Below are positions 12,469-24,953 of a DNA stretch of 64,000 bases, piece by piece (positions within the stretch are counted from its first letter, which is position 1; each line of letters opens with the position of its first letter). The translations under genes were made by a program, and so were the position numbers. Origin of the DNA: Prostheceraeus crozeri (lineage: Eukaryota; Platyhelminthes; Polycladida; Euryleptidae); the NCBI GenBank assembly GCA_907163375.1, contig CAJQUW010007029.1, positions 1 through 64,000 on the forward strand, given 5' to 3'. A model generated the notes under the pieces. It did not search any database, was not told the DNA's origin, and saw only the letters and a program-made list of their open reading frames with translations.

Positions 12469-13609
12469 AGCACTCCTTCCACTCGAAACAGCCCATTTTA
12501 CAACCCAACATTCAGCAGATTGCACGAAAAACATCACACACTATAGCCTCAAGACAAAACCTGGCGGTCGCCCAAGACCACCACGACAATCTGTCGTTCC
12601 AGAGGGGGGGGACGTCAGCGACCATTTTTCGATGGCGGCCATCTTGCGCGGTCCAGAAGTGGAGTTTTACTTACTACTAAGGTTCATCATGTGACATGAG
12701 ATTTCCATGACACTTGAGATTCACTGTGTTTCAGCTATGCACATGATCGCGGACTGCTGTTCAGACCTTTGTGTGCTGAGTGATGGTCTCGATTTTTACG
12801 TAATGCTGTGTTAATGAAATATACGACTTTATGTCTGCAATCGGTCTTCTTAACAATACCTTTGATTATTTACCGGATTTTACTAATACCTAACAGGTAC
12901 CTTAAATTCACATATGCAGACAAACCTTTTCCCTTTGTACTCTACGGTTTCCATTGTTTCGTCCTATCAGCTAGACTATGGACAAGTATATGCAGTTGTT
13001 ACATTTATTATACCTTCGATTGTTTTCCAGATATTAGTGATGAATTACAGGCAACACTTATTATCAAGATTGTTGTTTTTTGCGGTGATTTTTAAGTGCA
13101 TTTGTAATTGTTTTGACTACAATTGGTTAACACAACTTAGTACAGGCATTTTCAGCGATGTTCCTCTTTTCAATACCTTGTAGTTGTTTTTCTATATGCG
13201 TTTCGGACTGTCCGATCATTATCGTATCTAAGATATTCGGTCTTCATTGCATAAATGTCGCAAGTCATTTTCATCCTATCTGACCTTTCTATGCTGTGCT
13301 TCCTACTGTAATAGACTATGTAAAAATTGAGAACTCGATATTCATCTGTCGTCATTCTCCCATGTCAGGATTTGAATTTGGTGCAGCTATTATTTTTGGA
13401 GTACCGCCTACATCAACTTTTCCACCGTGACCTTTATGACGTACTCGGGCTTTTTCCAAAGTTTTGAGCACCATTCTCAGCAGAGTTCATATTCTGATGG
13501 ACAATAACATTTCTTGAAACAAAATATTGTTTCATCTCGTTTCACTGGTGGAAGATAGCGATTCAACCAACAACTGAATTTTGAAACAAAACCATTGCAC
13601 CGCTGATGT

Positions 13610-15500
13610 AGATACTGTACAATAACCGGTATTTACCGGTCGTAGGAGTGCTGGAGTGTCGGAGAAGTGTGTGTTCAAACTCAGACTGGATTAGTAGAAC
13701 ACTCTTCCACCGGTTAGAGCACTGTAAAAACTCATTTTCCATGTAGCACCAATTGATTTGTTCATAAATGGGCAGTATTCTTGTAGTTGCTGTACAATAA
13801 CCGGTATTTACCGGTCGTAGGAGTGCTGGAGTGTCGGAGAAGTGTGTGTTCAAACTCAGACTGGATTAGTAGAACACTCTTCCACCGGTTAGAGCACTGT
13901 ACAAACTCATTTTCCATGTAGCACCAATTGATTTGTTCATAAATGGGCAGTATTCTTGTAGTTGCTGTACAATAACCGGTATTTACCGGTCGTAGGAGTG
14001 CTGGAGTGTCGGAGAAGTGTGTGTTCAAACTCAGACTGGATTAGTAGAACACTCTTCCACCGGTTAGAGCACTGTAAAAACTCATTTTCCATGTAGCACC
14101 AATTGATTTGTTCATAAATGGGCAGTATTCTTGTAGTTGCTGTACAATAACCGGTATTTACCGGTCGTAGGAGTGCTGGAGTGTCGGAGAAGTGTGTGTT
14201 CAAACTCAGACTGGATTAGTAGAACACTCTTCCACCGGTTAGAGCACTGTACAAACTCATTTTCCATGTAGCACCAATTGATTTGTTCATAAATGGGCAG
14301 TATTCTTGTAGTTACTGTACAATAACCGGTATTTACCGGTCGTAGGAGTGCTGGAGTGTCGGAGAAGTGTGTGTTCAAACTCAGACTGGATTAGTAGAAC
14401 ACTCTTCCACCGGTTAGAGCACTGTACAAACTCATTTTCCATGTAGCACCAATTGATTTGTTCATAAATGGGCAGTATTCTTGTAGTTGCTGTACAATAA
14501 CCGGTAGTTACCGGTCGTAGGAGTGCTGGAGTGTGGGAGAAGTGTGTGTTCAAACTCAGACTGGATTAGTAGAACACTCTTCCACCGGTTAGAGCACTGT
14601 AAAAACTCATTTTCCATGTAGCACCAATTGATTTGTTTATAAATGGGCAGCATTCTTGTAGTTGCTGTACAATAACCGGTATTTACCGGTCGTAGGAGTG
14701 CTGGAGTGTCGGAGAAGTGTGTGTTCAAACTCAGACTGGATTAGTAGAACACTCTTCCACCGGTTAGAGCACTGTACAAACTCATTTTCCATGTAGCACC
14801 AATTGATTTGTTCATAAATGGGCAGTATTCTTGTAGTTACTGTACAATAACCAGTATTTACCGGTCGTAGGAGTGCTGGAGTGTCGGAGAAGTGTGTGTT
14901 CAAACTCAGACTGGATTAGTAGAACACTCTTCTACCGGTTAGAGCACTGTACAAACTCATTTTCCATGTAGCACCAATTGATTTGTTCATAAATGGGCAG
15001 TATTCTTGTAGTTACTGTACAATAACCAGTATTTACCGGTCGTAGGAGTGCTGGAGTGTCGGAGAAGTGTGTGTTCAAACTCAGACTGGATTAGTAGAAC
15101 ACTCTTCCACCGGTTAGAGCACTGTACAAACTCATTTTCCATGTAGCACCAATTGATTTGTTCATAAATGGGCAGTATTCTTGTAGTTGCTGTACAATAA
15201 CCGGTATTTACCGGTCGTAGGAGTGCTGGAGTGTCGGAGAAGTGTGTGTTCAAACTCAGACTGGATTAGTAGAACACTCTTCCACCGGTTAGAGCACTGT
15301 ACAAACTCATTTTCCATGTAGCACCAATTGATTTGTTCATAAATGGGCAGTATTCTTGTAGTTACTGTACAATGACCGGTATTTACCGGTCGTAGGAGTG
15401 CTGGAGTGTCGGAGAAGTGTGTGTTCAAACTCAGACTGGATTAGTAGAACACTCTTCCACCGGTTAGAGCACTGTACAAACTCATTTTCCATGTAGCACC
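13610..15500 (-). repeat. tandem array of 175-bp units, 11 copies (right arm)
   Basis: These are the same units as the left array but in reverse orientation, with the reverse complement of GAGTTTGAACACACAC every 175 bp from about 13678 to 15428. Sequence variants seen in left-arm units (for example GTTTTTACAG in place of GTTTGTACAG, or ACCGGTAACTACCGG) recur here. This implies exchange or copying between the arms. Confidence 0.9.
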
Positions 15501-15840
15501 AAGAACTTTTCTGGAAAATCTTATCATTTTTTGAAAAAATCGGTTTTTTGCGGTTTTTTCCGGTTGTTCGTGTAAGGAAAGTGCTGGTAGTAGCTGTACA
15601 AACTCAGTTTTTTGCTCTTGTATCTAAATTTTTCCATCGCACTGCTGTACAAACTCGCTAACCAGGTAGCACCAATACTTGCACCAATTTTTCGAATTTA
15701 AATTTGAATTTTGAAGGTGAAGGAGTTCGAATTTTGGAAAAATTTTTGGCTGTACAAACTCTGCGTCATCAGTAGTACCTAAACAGGTGGTTTCCTATTC
15801 TGTACAAACTCTATTTAAAAAGTTGGTGTTGAAGTTGGTG

Positions 15841-18189
15841 CTAACTTCAACGACATACATTCTCCCTCTAAGGCACTATTAATCGACCGGTGTCGTAATT
15901 CCGGAATTTGGAAAAGTACCCAGGATTGCAATCCTTACTCAATACTCAATCCCGAGTGGACTCGTTTAAACCTGGGATACCGCATTGATACGCGACTTAA
16001 ACTTTCCGAGACTTAGGAATTCCTTATTGTGAGTCATAAACACATGCACAGTTTTCATTATTAGCAGCAAAAATGATAAAGCTATTCAATAAGAGATACT
16101 ATTTCTATGCATCTTTATTAAGCTGCGTGGATGGATGGCAACAACTGTGATAAGGGGTTGGAGATAAAGCAAAAGTTCGGAATTCACAAGCGACCGATGA
16201 GTCAGGTCATCATTTGTTTGTTAGTCAATTCTTCTGTCACAAGCCGTGTTGACGACTTAGATCAGATACTGTTTAAAAATCGCTCATCTCTCCTTACTGT
16301 GTATGCGCATCATTACAACTCGCTACAGCGTCATCTTCGATTTCAAGCTTATAAGAGTGATTTATTTGTATTTGGAGTAAAGCTCAATTACCATTGCTTG
16401 CATCATTCGACAATCCGCGCTTCGAAAGTTCATGTAAGTACAATTTACGGAATCTAATCTCGGGCTATTTCTCATTAATAAAATAAGATAGGTTTATAAT
16501 TCGTCATGATGGAAATCACTAAGTTGCAGTGGGGTCCTACAATTTAAGTCGACAAACACATTTACAAGTCTAGCTAAATTTTGATCAGATTTTTTCAACC
16601 TCAGGATTCTTTAAGCTACTTATAGGCGCATATATATACCTCAAAGAACTGTCACAATAGAGTGACAAGAGAATTTTGCATGCGGGAATGGCAGGCTTTT
16701 GTATCAGGACAGTGTGCTGCAATCCCCAGGACTTTCCAAATCCTGTGATTCCGACATGCATGCATCTCTAGACAGATAAAGTTTCTAAATTGACCAACAT
16801 GGTAAAATATACTTCAGGACTCCGTAATTACAAAGTTGAGATGATATATGCACGAAGAATCAAAGCATGTTTCATACCCATTATAAGACTCTAATTTTCA
16901 AAATAGTGCTTTATTTCTAACCAAAATTATTTAATTCATCACAGAAATTAGTGGTACAATGCTGGAAATATATGTAGGACTGAGAAATTAGAGTTTTCGT
17001 CAAATCACGGATGTACATCATATATTTAGGATAACGTGAGACAATTATAGGAATAGTACGTAACCATCTGATGAGGGTTTTATGCGATAATCCGAGGGCA
17101 CGCTAGGTCACGTGGATTTCATAATTAAAGCACGATGCGGATGTATATTATCATTACTATTACCCGAATAAGAAATCTATTCGCAGCGGGCTTAAATGCC
17201 ATTCTGTTCATATTGCCCGATGAAACTTATTAGATCTACATGCATCAGAAAATGACATTTAAGTCCGATAGCAAGATATGAATATTTACTTATATCATAT
17301 GCAGATCTATGTCAAGCTGATGCGTCACCTATCTGTGGCAATAGCATGTCTGTGTAAGTATTGTGTTAAAGTGAAATTGCCATAGCTCAGGAGCATTCAG
17401 ATGATTTAAATTTCAAAGAAACTGTTCAATAAGTTAGTTAATTCATTCGTATGATCGCTATCAGGTAAGTCGAATTTGGAGAAAAGCTCTAGACATCAAC
17501 AGATAAGAAGAAATCCGTCCTTAAATGTGATTCGTATCAATAAAGCCCGCCTAGTGACCATAGACGTGCAACAAATGAGGGTTATAATGATGAATAAATC
17601 TGGGATTACTGAACTTTATTTTCCTCACCGATGAAAGACCAAAAGAGAAAATACAGCACTGCTTTCACATGGCAAGCATGCTTTAAATCAGATAGAGTAC
17701 TTTATTCTCACTCTTCTTATTGTCATTAGATATTTTCCTTACCGATGAAAGACCAAAAGAAAAAAGATAGCATAGAATAAAACCAACAAATGAAGACATT
17801 AACTGTGAAATAATACAAGGTCTAAGAACGTTTGTGAAAGAAAGGCAGCTGAAAAGTCTTTTATCGAATCTCGTAAACCTGAAATTAACATTGCACATGA
17901 TTGATTTTTTCTATAGGTCCTTCATCCATCTAGACCATATAACCTATAAATTTCTTCATTGTAACTATTTTTTATAATCGTATATAAGTATTTTATCCCA
18001 CTGTCTCATAGCTTTTATTTTAGATATATGTATCTGAATATGATTCTCAGAACTTGTTCAGACGAATTTTAGACGTGATCAAGTGTCATACGAAATATCG
18101 TCTAATAGATTTTTTAATTAATTGGTCTGGTCTTATTTCTCTTTTATAAATTTAAATGACCAATGGCTATCAAAATAATATATAATATA
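15841..18189. other. no gene recognised
   Basis: Short ORFs only. A ~35 bp direct repeat containing ACCGATGAAAGACCAAAAGA occurs at about 17628 and 17738. The rest is AT-rich and unremarkable. Confidence 0.5.
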
Positions 18190-19150
18190 CATATATTTTT
18201 TTCCCTGAAAATGGCTCAATCAAGATAAATTAGAATATATTCACAAATTTTCGTGATTGCAACTGCAATACTTCATCAGGCAGTAAGGTGATAGAAAGAT
18301 TACAAAACATTATTTTGAAATTTATATGAAAATGAAGAAGTTATGCTAATATAGTCCTGTGTACCTTATGTGCTGATAAAAGAATATAAAAATGTGGCTA
18401 TCCTAATTACACTAACTATTGACGAAGGTGAACATAGATATTATCAAGATCAATATGGCGATTGATAGAATTACTATTGGAGTACCATGCTTCCATAAAC
18501 AGTCGTCCATGGCGATGTTGAGATGTATTCAAACTTTTGGTTTGTTCCCAGTTAAAATGATGACCTGTTTCATGAATGTGTGTTGAAATTTGTGACCTCG
18601 GATCAATTCTTCTTACTGCCAGCTTGTGTTCACGAATGCGAGTCTTCAATTGTTTGCTTGTTTGTCCAATGTATTCTGAATTGCAGTTTTGGCATGGTAT
18701 TTTATACATTGCGTTGCGTTTATCTAAGTCTGATTTTTTACGTTTTGGTTTGCCAAATATTGAGCGAATTGTGTTTGTTGGTTGATTTTCTGGCGACTGC
18801 TTCTGATATTCCTCGTACATACGGCAATGCAAAAAATGTGTCTTTGTGAGAAGAGTGTGTCTCACTACTTTGATTAACAGTTTGTTGTTTTGATTTCAGT
18901 TCTTCCTAAAGTCTTGAAACAAAAGATTTCGGATAACCATTATCCATAAAAAGTTAATAAAAATGCAGGATTTCATCGTTCTTAGATTGTTCTGCATTGC
19001 AGTGTGAAATGACTCTTTTAAATAAAGTTCTTACTGAGTTCTTTTTGTGAACAGGTGGGTGATTGCTATCGTATTGCAGTTGCAATCACGAAAATTTGTG
19101 AATGTATTCTAATTTATCTTGATTGAGCCATTTTCAAAAAATATATTTCT
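18190..19150 (-). mobile_element. 5'-truncated Penelope-like element with inverted end repeats
   Basis: A minus-strand Penelope C-terminal region is bracketed by ~75 bp inverted copies of one sequence (18190-18272 and 19070-19150) that contains GGCTCAATCAAGATAAATT and TTTTCGTGATTGCAACTGCA. The left copy lies downstream of the ORF (its 3' end). The right copy sits exactly where the ORF is truncated. On the minus strand the left end carries CTGATGA followed by a hairpin and GAAA, the core expected of the hammerhead-like ribozymes known from Penelope-like elements. Inverted or partly duplicated 3' ends are common for this class. Confidence 0.75.
18416..19075 (-). pseudogene. Penelope polyprotein fragment: RT end plus GIY-YIG endonuclease
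   Basis: Reading leftward, the frame begins at YDSNHPPVH (about 19070), then NSVRTLFKRV, NGYPKSF, ALPYVRGISEAV, and the GIY-YIG-type domain with YKIPCQNCNSEYIGQTSKQ, RIREHK, HETGHHFNW and a final EAW. HPP(V/T)HK, NGYP and PY..G.SE are standard landmarks at the end of the Penelope reverse transcriptase. The endonuclease nicks target DNA in this class. At least two in-frame stops and a frame change upstream of 18865 make it non-functional. The endonuclease domain itself is open over 149 codons. Confidence 0.85.
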
Positions 19151-22100
19151 CAAGATGCCGATTTTCAAATATATATATATATATATGGATTTTCTTGAAA
19201 GTCTGAAGTTCTCATTTAATCACAAAATATGAATATGTTGAGTTCTATGATCTACTCCATATTGAGCTTTGTGAGCTGTGTATCCCGAGTTCTATATCAT
19301 TATTTATATGGATCCCTGTTATCAGGGATGTATGTGAATAATATGATGCGGAATTGAAAAATTAAGGTATAAATGGTTAATGCACTGTAATATAGAACGG
19401 TCATAGAGGTCTAATTGTTAGCATGTCATTTAATTGTCTAGAGATAAATGAAAAATTGCTCTCCCATTATTTTTTGCCTTAGAATTCAATGACATTTTAT
19501 GTTCAGCGTCCAGCAATGTAGATGTCACTTCATTAAATCCCGTGGTCATTAGGTCACTAGGGCCCAATTTTCACCAGGTCAGTTTACGATAGTCTAGTAC
19601 ATGTGGCACATTGAACCACCATACTGCGAAGCCATAAATGGTGGAAATTTTATGCTTTAAGATATCGCTTATTGTATCAAATAAGCATGATTCCTCTGAT
19701 AATTTCAGCTATTTATGATCTTCATCGTTATTTTCACAGGCGATCACGAAATTTCAATAAAAAAAGACATTTTCAGAAAATCTGAACTTTTGTTTTAATG
19801 TAACCAAAAACTTGCGTATATTTTCACTGGACAGCATTCACCTGCAGCTCAAGTATTCTTCATCAGTTTCATTAACCTATTGGTTAGAAGCTATTTCAGT
19901 GCAGCCTCCTTTACACACGCGCCGCGCACTTTTTCTGAAAAATAGCGATTTGATGAGCACTTCGATGCTCATATTTTCCATTATTGAGTAAATGAAATGA
20001 TTTCTGATTGATAAATTTTGATATGTGATTGTTCTACAAATTTGTTTACAAGGCAAGCAAATTGACACTTTAGAGACATCTGAGTATTCATAGCATTCCT
20101 TATTGTGCGCTGCAACTCTTCGAAAACAAAGCAGCAGGGCAGCATGGCGAAGAATTAATATTGATCAAAATTAATTGATAACTTGATATAAATCAGTTAT
20201 CTCAATCAAAATGATATGGGTTTGAATATGCATGTATAGGTGGACCCTCACTTGCTATGGTCAAACAAATTCAACTTGTGATGTTTCTTGCCATGGCTTT
20301 TGATGATTTCTCAGCTTTTTTGCCTAGGCCTAGGCCTACTCGTGTCTTGCATATCAACATGTAATGCGAAATGCCTACTATCATGCGCTAATTAGTGATC
20401 ATGATGATAAATACATGTATAATACTATATGTCAGCATTCAGCATTAATGCTCTTCCTACCAAGGTTCCTCTACCATGAATAATGCTATTAATCTGAGAA
20501 CTCTGATGGTCTATGAACATTTTTCTTTCAGAAATTTGCATGTATTTTTTCATATTAAACATGCGCTATCAATTTTGCCAATAAAAATCTGAATCTGTAA
20601 ACTTTGTCATTTAATTTTGATAATTCTTGAACTGAAGCGATAGATATGATGCATGGAGTCTAGCAAAGTTGAACAAGAGCGAATTAAGTAAAGGCAGTGG
20701 CGGGCGCGATTTCGAATCATGTCACTCTGGGAACGATTAATCGAAGATCGCGCGATTCTATGTATTTTGAAATTTTCTCAAATTCAGTAATGAGAAGTTT
20801 ACAGCTAGTCTAGCGTGCATTACTTCTTATTTCTAGACCATTATCTTCATTATGAATTTGATAATTTCCATTAAATTTGAGACTTTGCGATAATTTGTCT
20901 AATTAGACATTAAAACTTTTCGCGACCCTGCTAACTTAATTAATATGACTCTTTTTGTCAATATTTGGGAATACAGCATTTTCATTCAGAATACACAAGA
21001 AGTCATAAACAGTACACAAAAAGTCTTCAGAATCAACGAAATTTATAAAATCAAATATAGGCCCACTATGAAGGACCACAAGTACTATGAAGTAGCTACT
21101 AATATTCATGCATTCTTATTTCTTAATTTTGATTCTTTTGGTATTCATCGACCATATTTTATCGAACACAGCTGCAGGCATTTACCGTTTTTCAATCAAT
21201 CTTGTAATACGCATTATTTACATCAATTAATTCAAACGATTAGATAAGTAATGTTAGTAAACTATTTGTCTTCATATTTGTATTGCAGGCTATAAGAGAA
21301 TGAAAAATTGTTACTGGGCTAAGTTGGTGGTTTGCATGTGAAAAGCAAATCAGGCATTTATCTGAAATTCAAATGCTTTCAATACGGAGATGTGATATCT
21401 TAAGGACCTACTTAAACTTGAGAACATGTAAGATTCGTGCAAATCGCGCAGGCCTAGTATATGAGCATATTTAATGCCATTGTAGAAAATCATGCATTCC
21501 TACTGTGTGAACGAATACCTACAGGATTGCCATAGAGATTTGCTGAGGTGTGGGAACAAAAATCGGGCTTTCGTCTTATTCTCAGAGATCTCAGGTACGA
21601 CCACCCGGGTATTAGATGCATCTGCGTAGGTGTCATTCAGTGCAATTTTCTCAAAATACTTTCATCAAATATTGACTTTCTTGAATAAGTCAAAATGAAA
21701 ACAGTCTTCTCATAAAGCAAAATTCACTAGGAAGTCACACTGCAAAAAGTATCGTGCAATTCCTGGTTATTCAGGAATCGTGCGATTGATTCCGTCTCAC
21801 GGAATAGATTAACTATACCCGCCACTGAATAAAGATGGTTCAGTGTACCCCACATGGTGCTTAAATGTGCCAAAAATTTCAAATTCAAATTTTGAGATGA
21901 AAAGTCACAGAAACATCCAACAACTTTGCATGAACTCAACTTACCAGCCGAGTTTGATTTTGGTTCACTTGATTCAGTATATTCAAACGTATATATATGC
22001 CTCACCCTCCCCTAACTAAATCTATGTACATGTAAATGTACACAAGTAATACATAATACATGCTTGTCTTCAAAACAGAGAAATTACATCAAAAAATTAA

Positions 22101-24437
22101 ACAGTAGGCCATAGATGGTAAACATTGAGTTGAGGAAGCATTAAATTTTTCAGCATTCACGAATTCATTATGTCGCATCTTTATTTCATTAAATTTCATT
22201 AAAATGTGCCGGATGTTATTGACGGCGCATTCTTGATGATATAGAAAACTAATTCCAACTACCGAGCACATGCTTTCAAATTTCCAAATATGCTAACAAG
22301 CATTTCACTACAAGCACATACAGTTAATCAGTAAAATTAAAATGTGCATGATCTTTCTTTTCAGTTCACATGGAAAATCACGGTAGGAACATAGTTGATA
22401 TCTGTTGAATCTGTTTTCATGTTTTCATTTCATCAAGTCAGTTATATGGGACATTCACAGATACATGAATAATTTTTCATTTTAAATAATAGATATGAAA
22501 ACATATGAAGCATAAATTGATGGGAAAATCAAGTAATGAGTTATATGTAGATTGCGCTAAAATCACATAATCAATCTATGTCTGTCATTCCTCAGTCTTA
22601 TACTGTCCTATACTATCATCTTTCGTTCAGATTGGCTCCGGTTTTGCACAAAGTCTCGAATGACAGGATAGAAGGTTCAACATTTTTGTATGGCCTATTC
22701 AGTGATTTTATGATTTATGAAAGGTCTATATTTCAAGGAGTCATTGCGGTGCAATGTGATAGCGTAAACGTAGGCTGGACATGTCCCCATTGCTTAATTT
22801 TTCTATTCTATTAATTAGGGCTGTGCGCTAGTCGCACTTCCTGGCATCGACGGTGAACCGAAATTTTTCAAAAGTTAAGCTGAAGCATTTATCAAAGCAT
22901 AGACGATATAAAATTTGTTTCGAGTTCTAGATATCGTCGTGTGATAGTCACTTAAAACTTCAAAATCTTGAAGCCATGCTCAAGATGCTATACTATGCTT
23001 CATAATAAATATTCAAATTTTTTAGAATTCAATGCAAATTGTATAGAATAGTGGGAAAATTCGAATAGTACTAAGGAATTTGAACCGGTCTTACATAAGC
23101 TTCCTTTCATTTTATCCTTCCAACACTTGCAGGTGACTCTCATCATGGTTAAGCCGCGCGTCTCTATGACAGTTCTGATGGGATTCTTTGAAGCTTGAAG
23201 AAGCGTATATTATGTAGATATGCAACAAAAAATGGTAGAGAATTACAGTGACTAAGTTACCAAATCAGTGGCGGACGAAGCGTCTGGCTTTTAATTGATT
23301 ATTTTAGAAATATAGATAACAAAGGAAGCGTTTTATATTTACTTTTTTTAAATACTTGAACATATCAGGAAATGTTGAATATTTCGAAGCAGCGCCACCG
23401 CTATCTACAAATTACTATACAAGAAAGACAACAGCTCGGCTTTCAACAGTGTCTCTGTGATGTGATAATGTTAACGGATGCCAAATAAATCCTTCGGACG
23501 ATCGCCGGCGGATGGATACAGATGGGTACAGAGTAAATTCACTATGAGATTCCGAAATTCTTATGTCGCGGCATAAAATGATTTGCATGAACTTGAATTA
23601 TCTACTTTCACTTTCTCCATTTTTTCAACATGAAAAAATTCATCGTTTATTTACTTATTTCATGATATAAGGCTTCAATCTCATGATGTAGAAATGATGT
23701 TCTCCTAGTTGGATTAATTATACTGTATTATTTTTCTCTCCAATTTGCTGCAAATAAAATGAATTAATCATAATTGAAACTATGCACTAAAATATCAATT
23801 GATCGAAATTCATGATTAGATGGACTGATGCTCAAAAGCAATGACTTTGCAGGCAATGTTTTCAAGTTTTGTCTTGTAGTATATCTACTAACAAAACCTT
23901 AAGATGGAGACAATTTAGATGAAGAAAAAATGATGGGAGCCCATTAAAGGTTGTTTAGATAAAAGGGCTTTTGCTGATGGCTTGTCGTTGAGGAGGATTG
24001 CGAACATAAAGAATAGCTAAACTTCTGATTGTTAGCAAAGCAGCTGCATCAAAAGTTACGCACCATTGAAAAACATGGTATCAATGGCATATTTTATACA
24101 TCATAAAATGGTATCAGCCATATTTTTCCTATGGTGCGGAGCTTTTGAGACACCCTGGAGATTAATTGTGCATCTAGCTTCAAAAGCTACGCCACATTTG
24201 CGATTGAATCTCAAGTATGAATCCTCCTTTAGAATCATTCATGCATCTATAGAAGCAGATCTCTATGTATGCAGATCGAATTTTATGAACATAGAAGTAT
24301 TATAATCAAAACATCAATTCAAATGTCACTACCGCTAATCACCTCGTTTGTGAAAAAAACGATTCCTTTTCTATTTGTCATGTCAAAGAAGTAGGCGTTC
24401 AATGATATTGTTAATTTCTATGTATCATGGTATACAT
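19151..24437. other. no gene recognised
   Basis: About 5.3 kb with only short ORFs and no recognised domain or splice-consistent exon set. An (AT) tract lies at about 19168. A double TAGGCCTA occurs near 20325. Nothing else is supported. Confidence 0.5.
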
Positions 24438-24465
24438 CATAGACTTCTAAATTTAGAAGTCTATG
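24438..24465. repeat. perfect 28-bp palindrome
   Basis: Fourteen bases, CATAGACTTCTAAA, are followed immediately by their exact reverse complement. It lies about 35 bp before the 21-bp repeat element. It may be a cruciform-forming site or an excision scar. Confidence 0.8.
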
Positions 24466-24501
24466 TATACATCATGCATAGACTTGCTTCATGCATGCGT
24501 T

Positions 24502-24651
24502 TCTACACCTTTTCCATTTCTATTTCAGATTTCTCCAATTGAATTACAGATATCTATCAACAATCCCCAACTTTGAGGACATCTGAAATTCAATTGGAGA
24601 AATCTGAAATCGATTTGGAAATATCTGAAATAGACATGGAAAAGGTGTAGA
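24502..24651. repeat. 150-bp element: inverted ends plus 21-bp units
   Basis: It begins TCTACACCTTTTCCAT and ends with the inverse ATGGAAAAGGTGTAGA. Inside each arm, 21-bp units of the form ATTTCAGATnTnTCCAAnT repeat toward the centre, so the whole can fold into a hairpin. The outer end unit is shared with the arrays at 46609-46740 and 54801-54925, although the inner unit sequences differ. Confidence 0.75.
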
Positions 24652-24953
24652 TACGATATAGCACCTGGACAAGTAGTTGTACACAATCTGTGGCCGGTGA
24701 GGAATGTATTATACGATTAAAGATGCCACAAATGGTGTTATCTGTCGTGTCCATATTTAGTCAATCTTACTTAATATGATGCATGGTGCATCAATGCTGT
24801 TCTTATGAAGTCACAAAGTTGCCACCTTTGAGTGGGAAAAGTGCATGTTTAATTTGATCACTATTCTTATGTGATGCTGCCTCACACATAAACGTGTGAC
24901 AGAAAGTAATATTTCTAGAATATATAATCATATTGAACATTTCACTTTTTCAG

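Larger units (their letters stand above)
6872..15840. mobile_element. 9 kb foldback-type element with tandem repeats in both arms
   Basis: The window from CACCAACTTCAACACC at the left end to its reverse complement at the right end is one large inverted repeat. The left arm is about 5.1 kb (6872-11992) and the right arm about 3.4 kb (12469-15840). The arms are colinear and nearly identical. The length difference is close to 1750 bp, which equals ten 175-bp units, because the left array has 21 units and the right 11. Organisation from outside in: a ~330 bp end domain with irregularly spaced GAGTTTGTACAG motifs, the 175-bp tandem array, ~1.1 kb of single-copy arm, then a ~476 bp loop. No transposase ORF is present. 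The architecture is that of Drosophila FB/Galileo and sea-urchin TU foldback elements (established knowledge); membership in those families is not claimed. No target-site duplication was identified. Confidence 0.85.

Noticed and set aside
11721-12694. 197- and 133-codon ORFs spanning the foldback loop as a transposase
   Set aside because: No DDE, zinc or helix-turn-helix features. The ORFs on opposite strands mirror each other across the palindrome and include direct-repeat DNA.
12808-13183. Hydrophobic ORFs in the foldback arms (two overlapping frames, mirrored at 11238-11589) as membrane proteins
   Set aside because: Two overlapping frames of the same DNA are equally open, the sequence is T-rich, and no start context or domain supports coding.
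18576-18849. Plus-strand ORFs over the Penelope fragment
   Set aside because: They are antisense shadows of the GIY-YIG coding frame.
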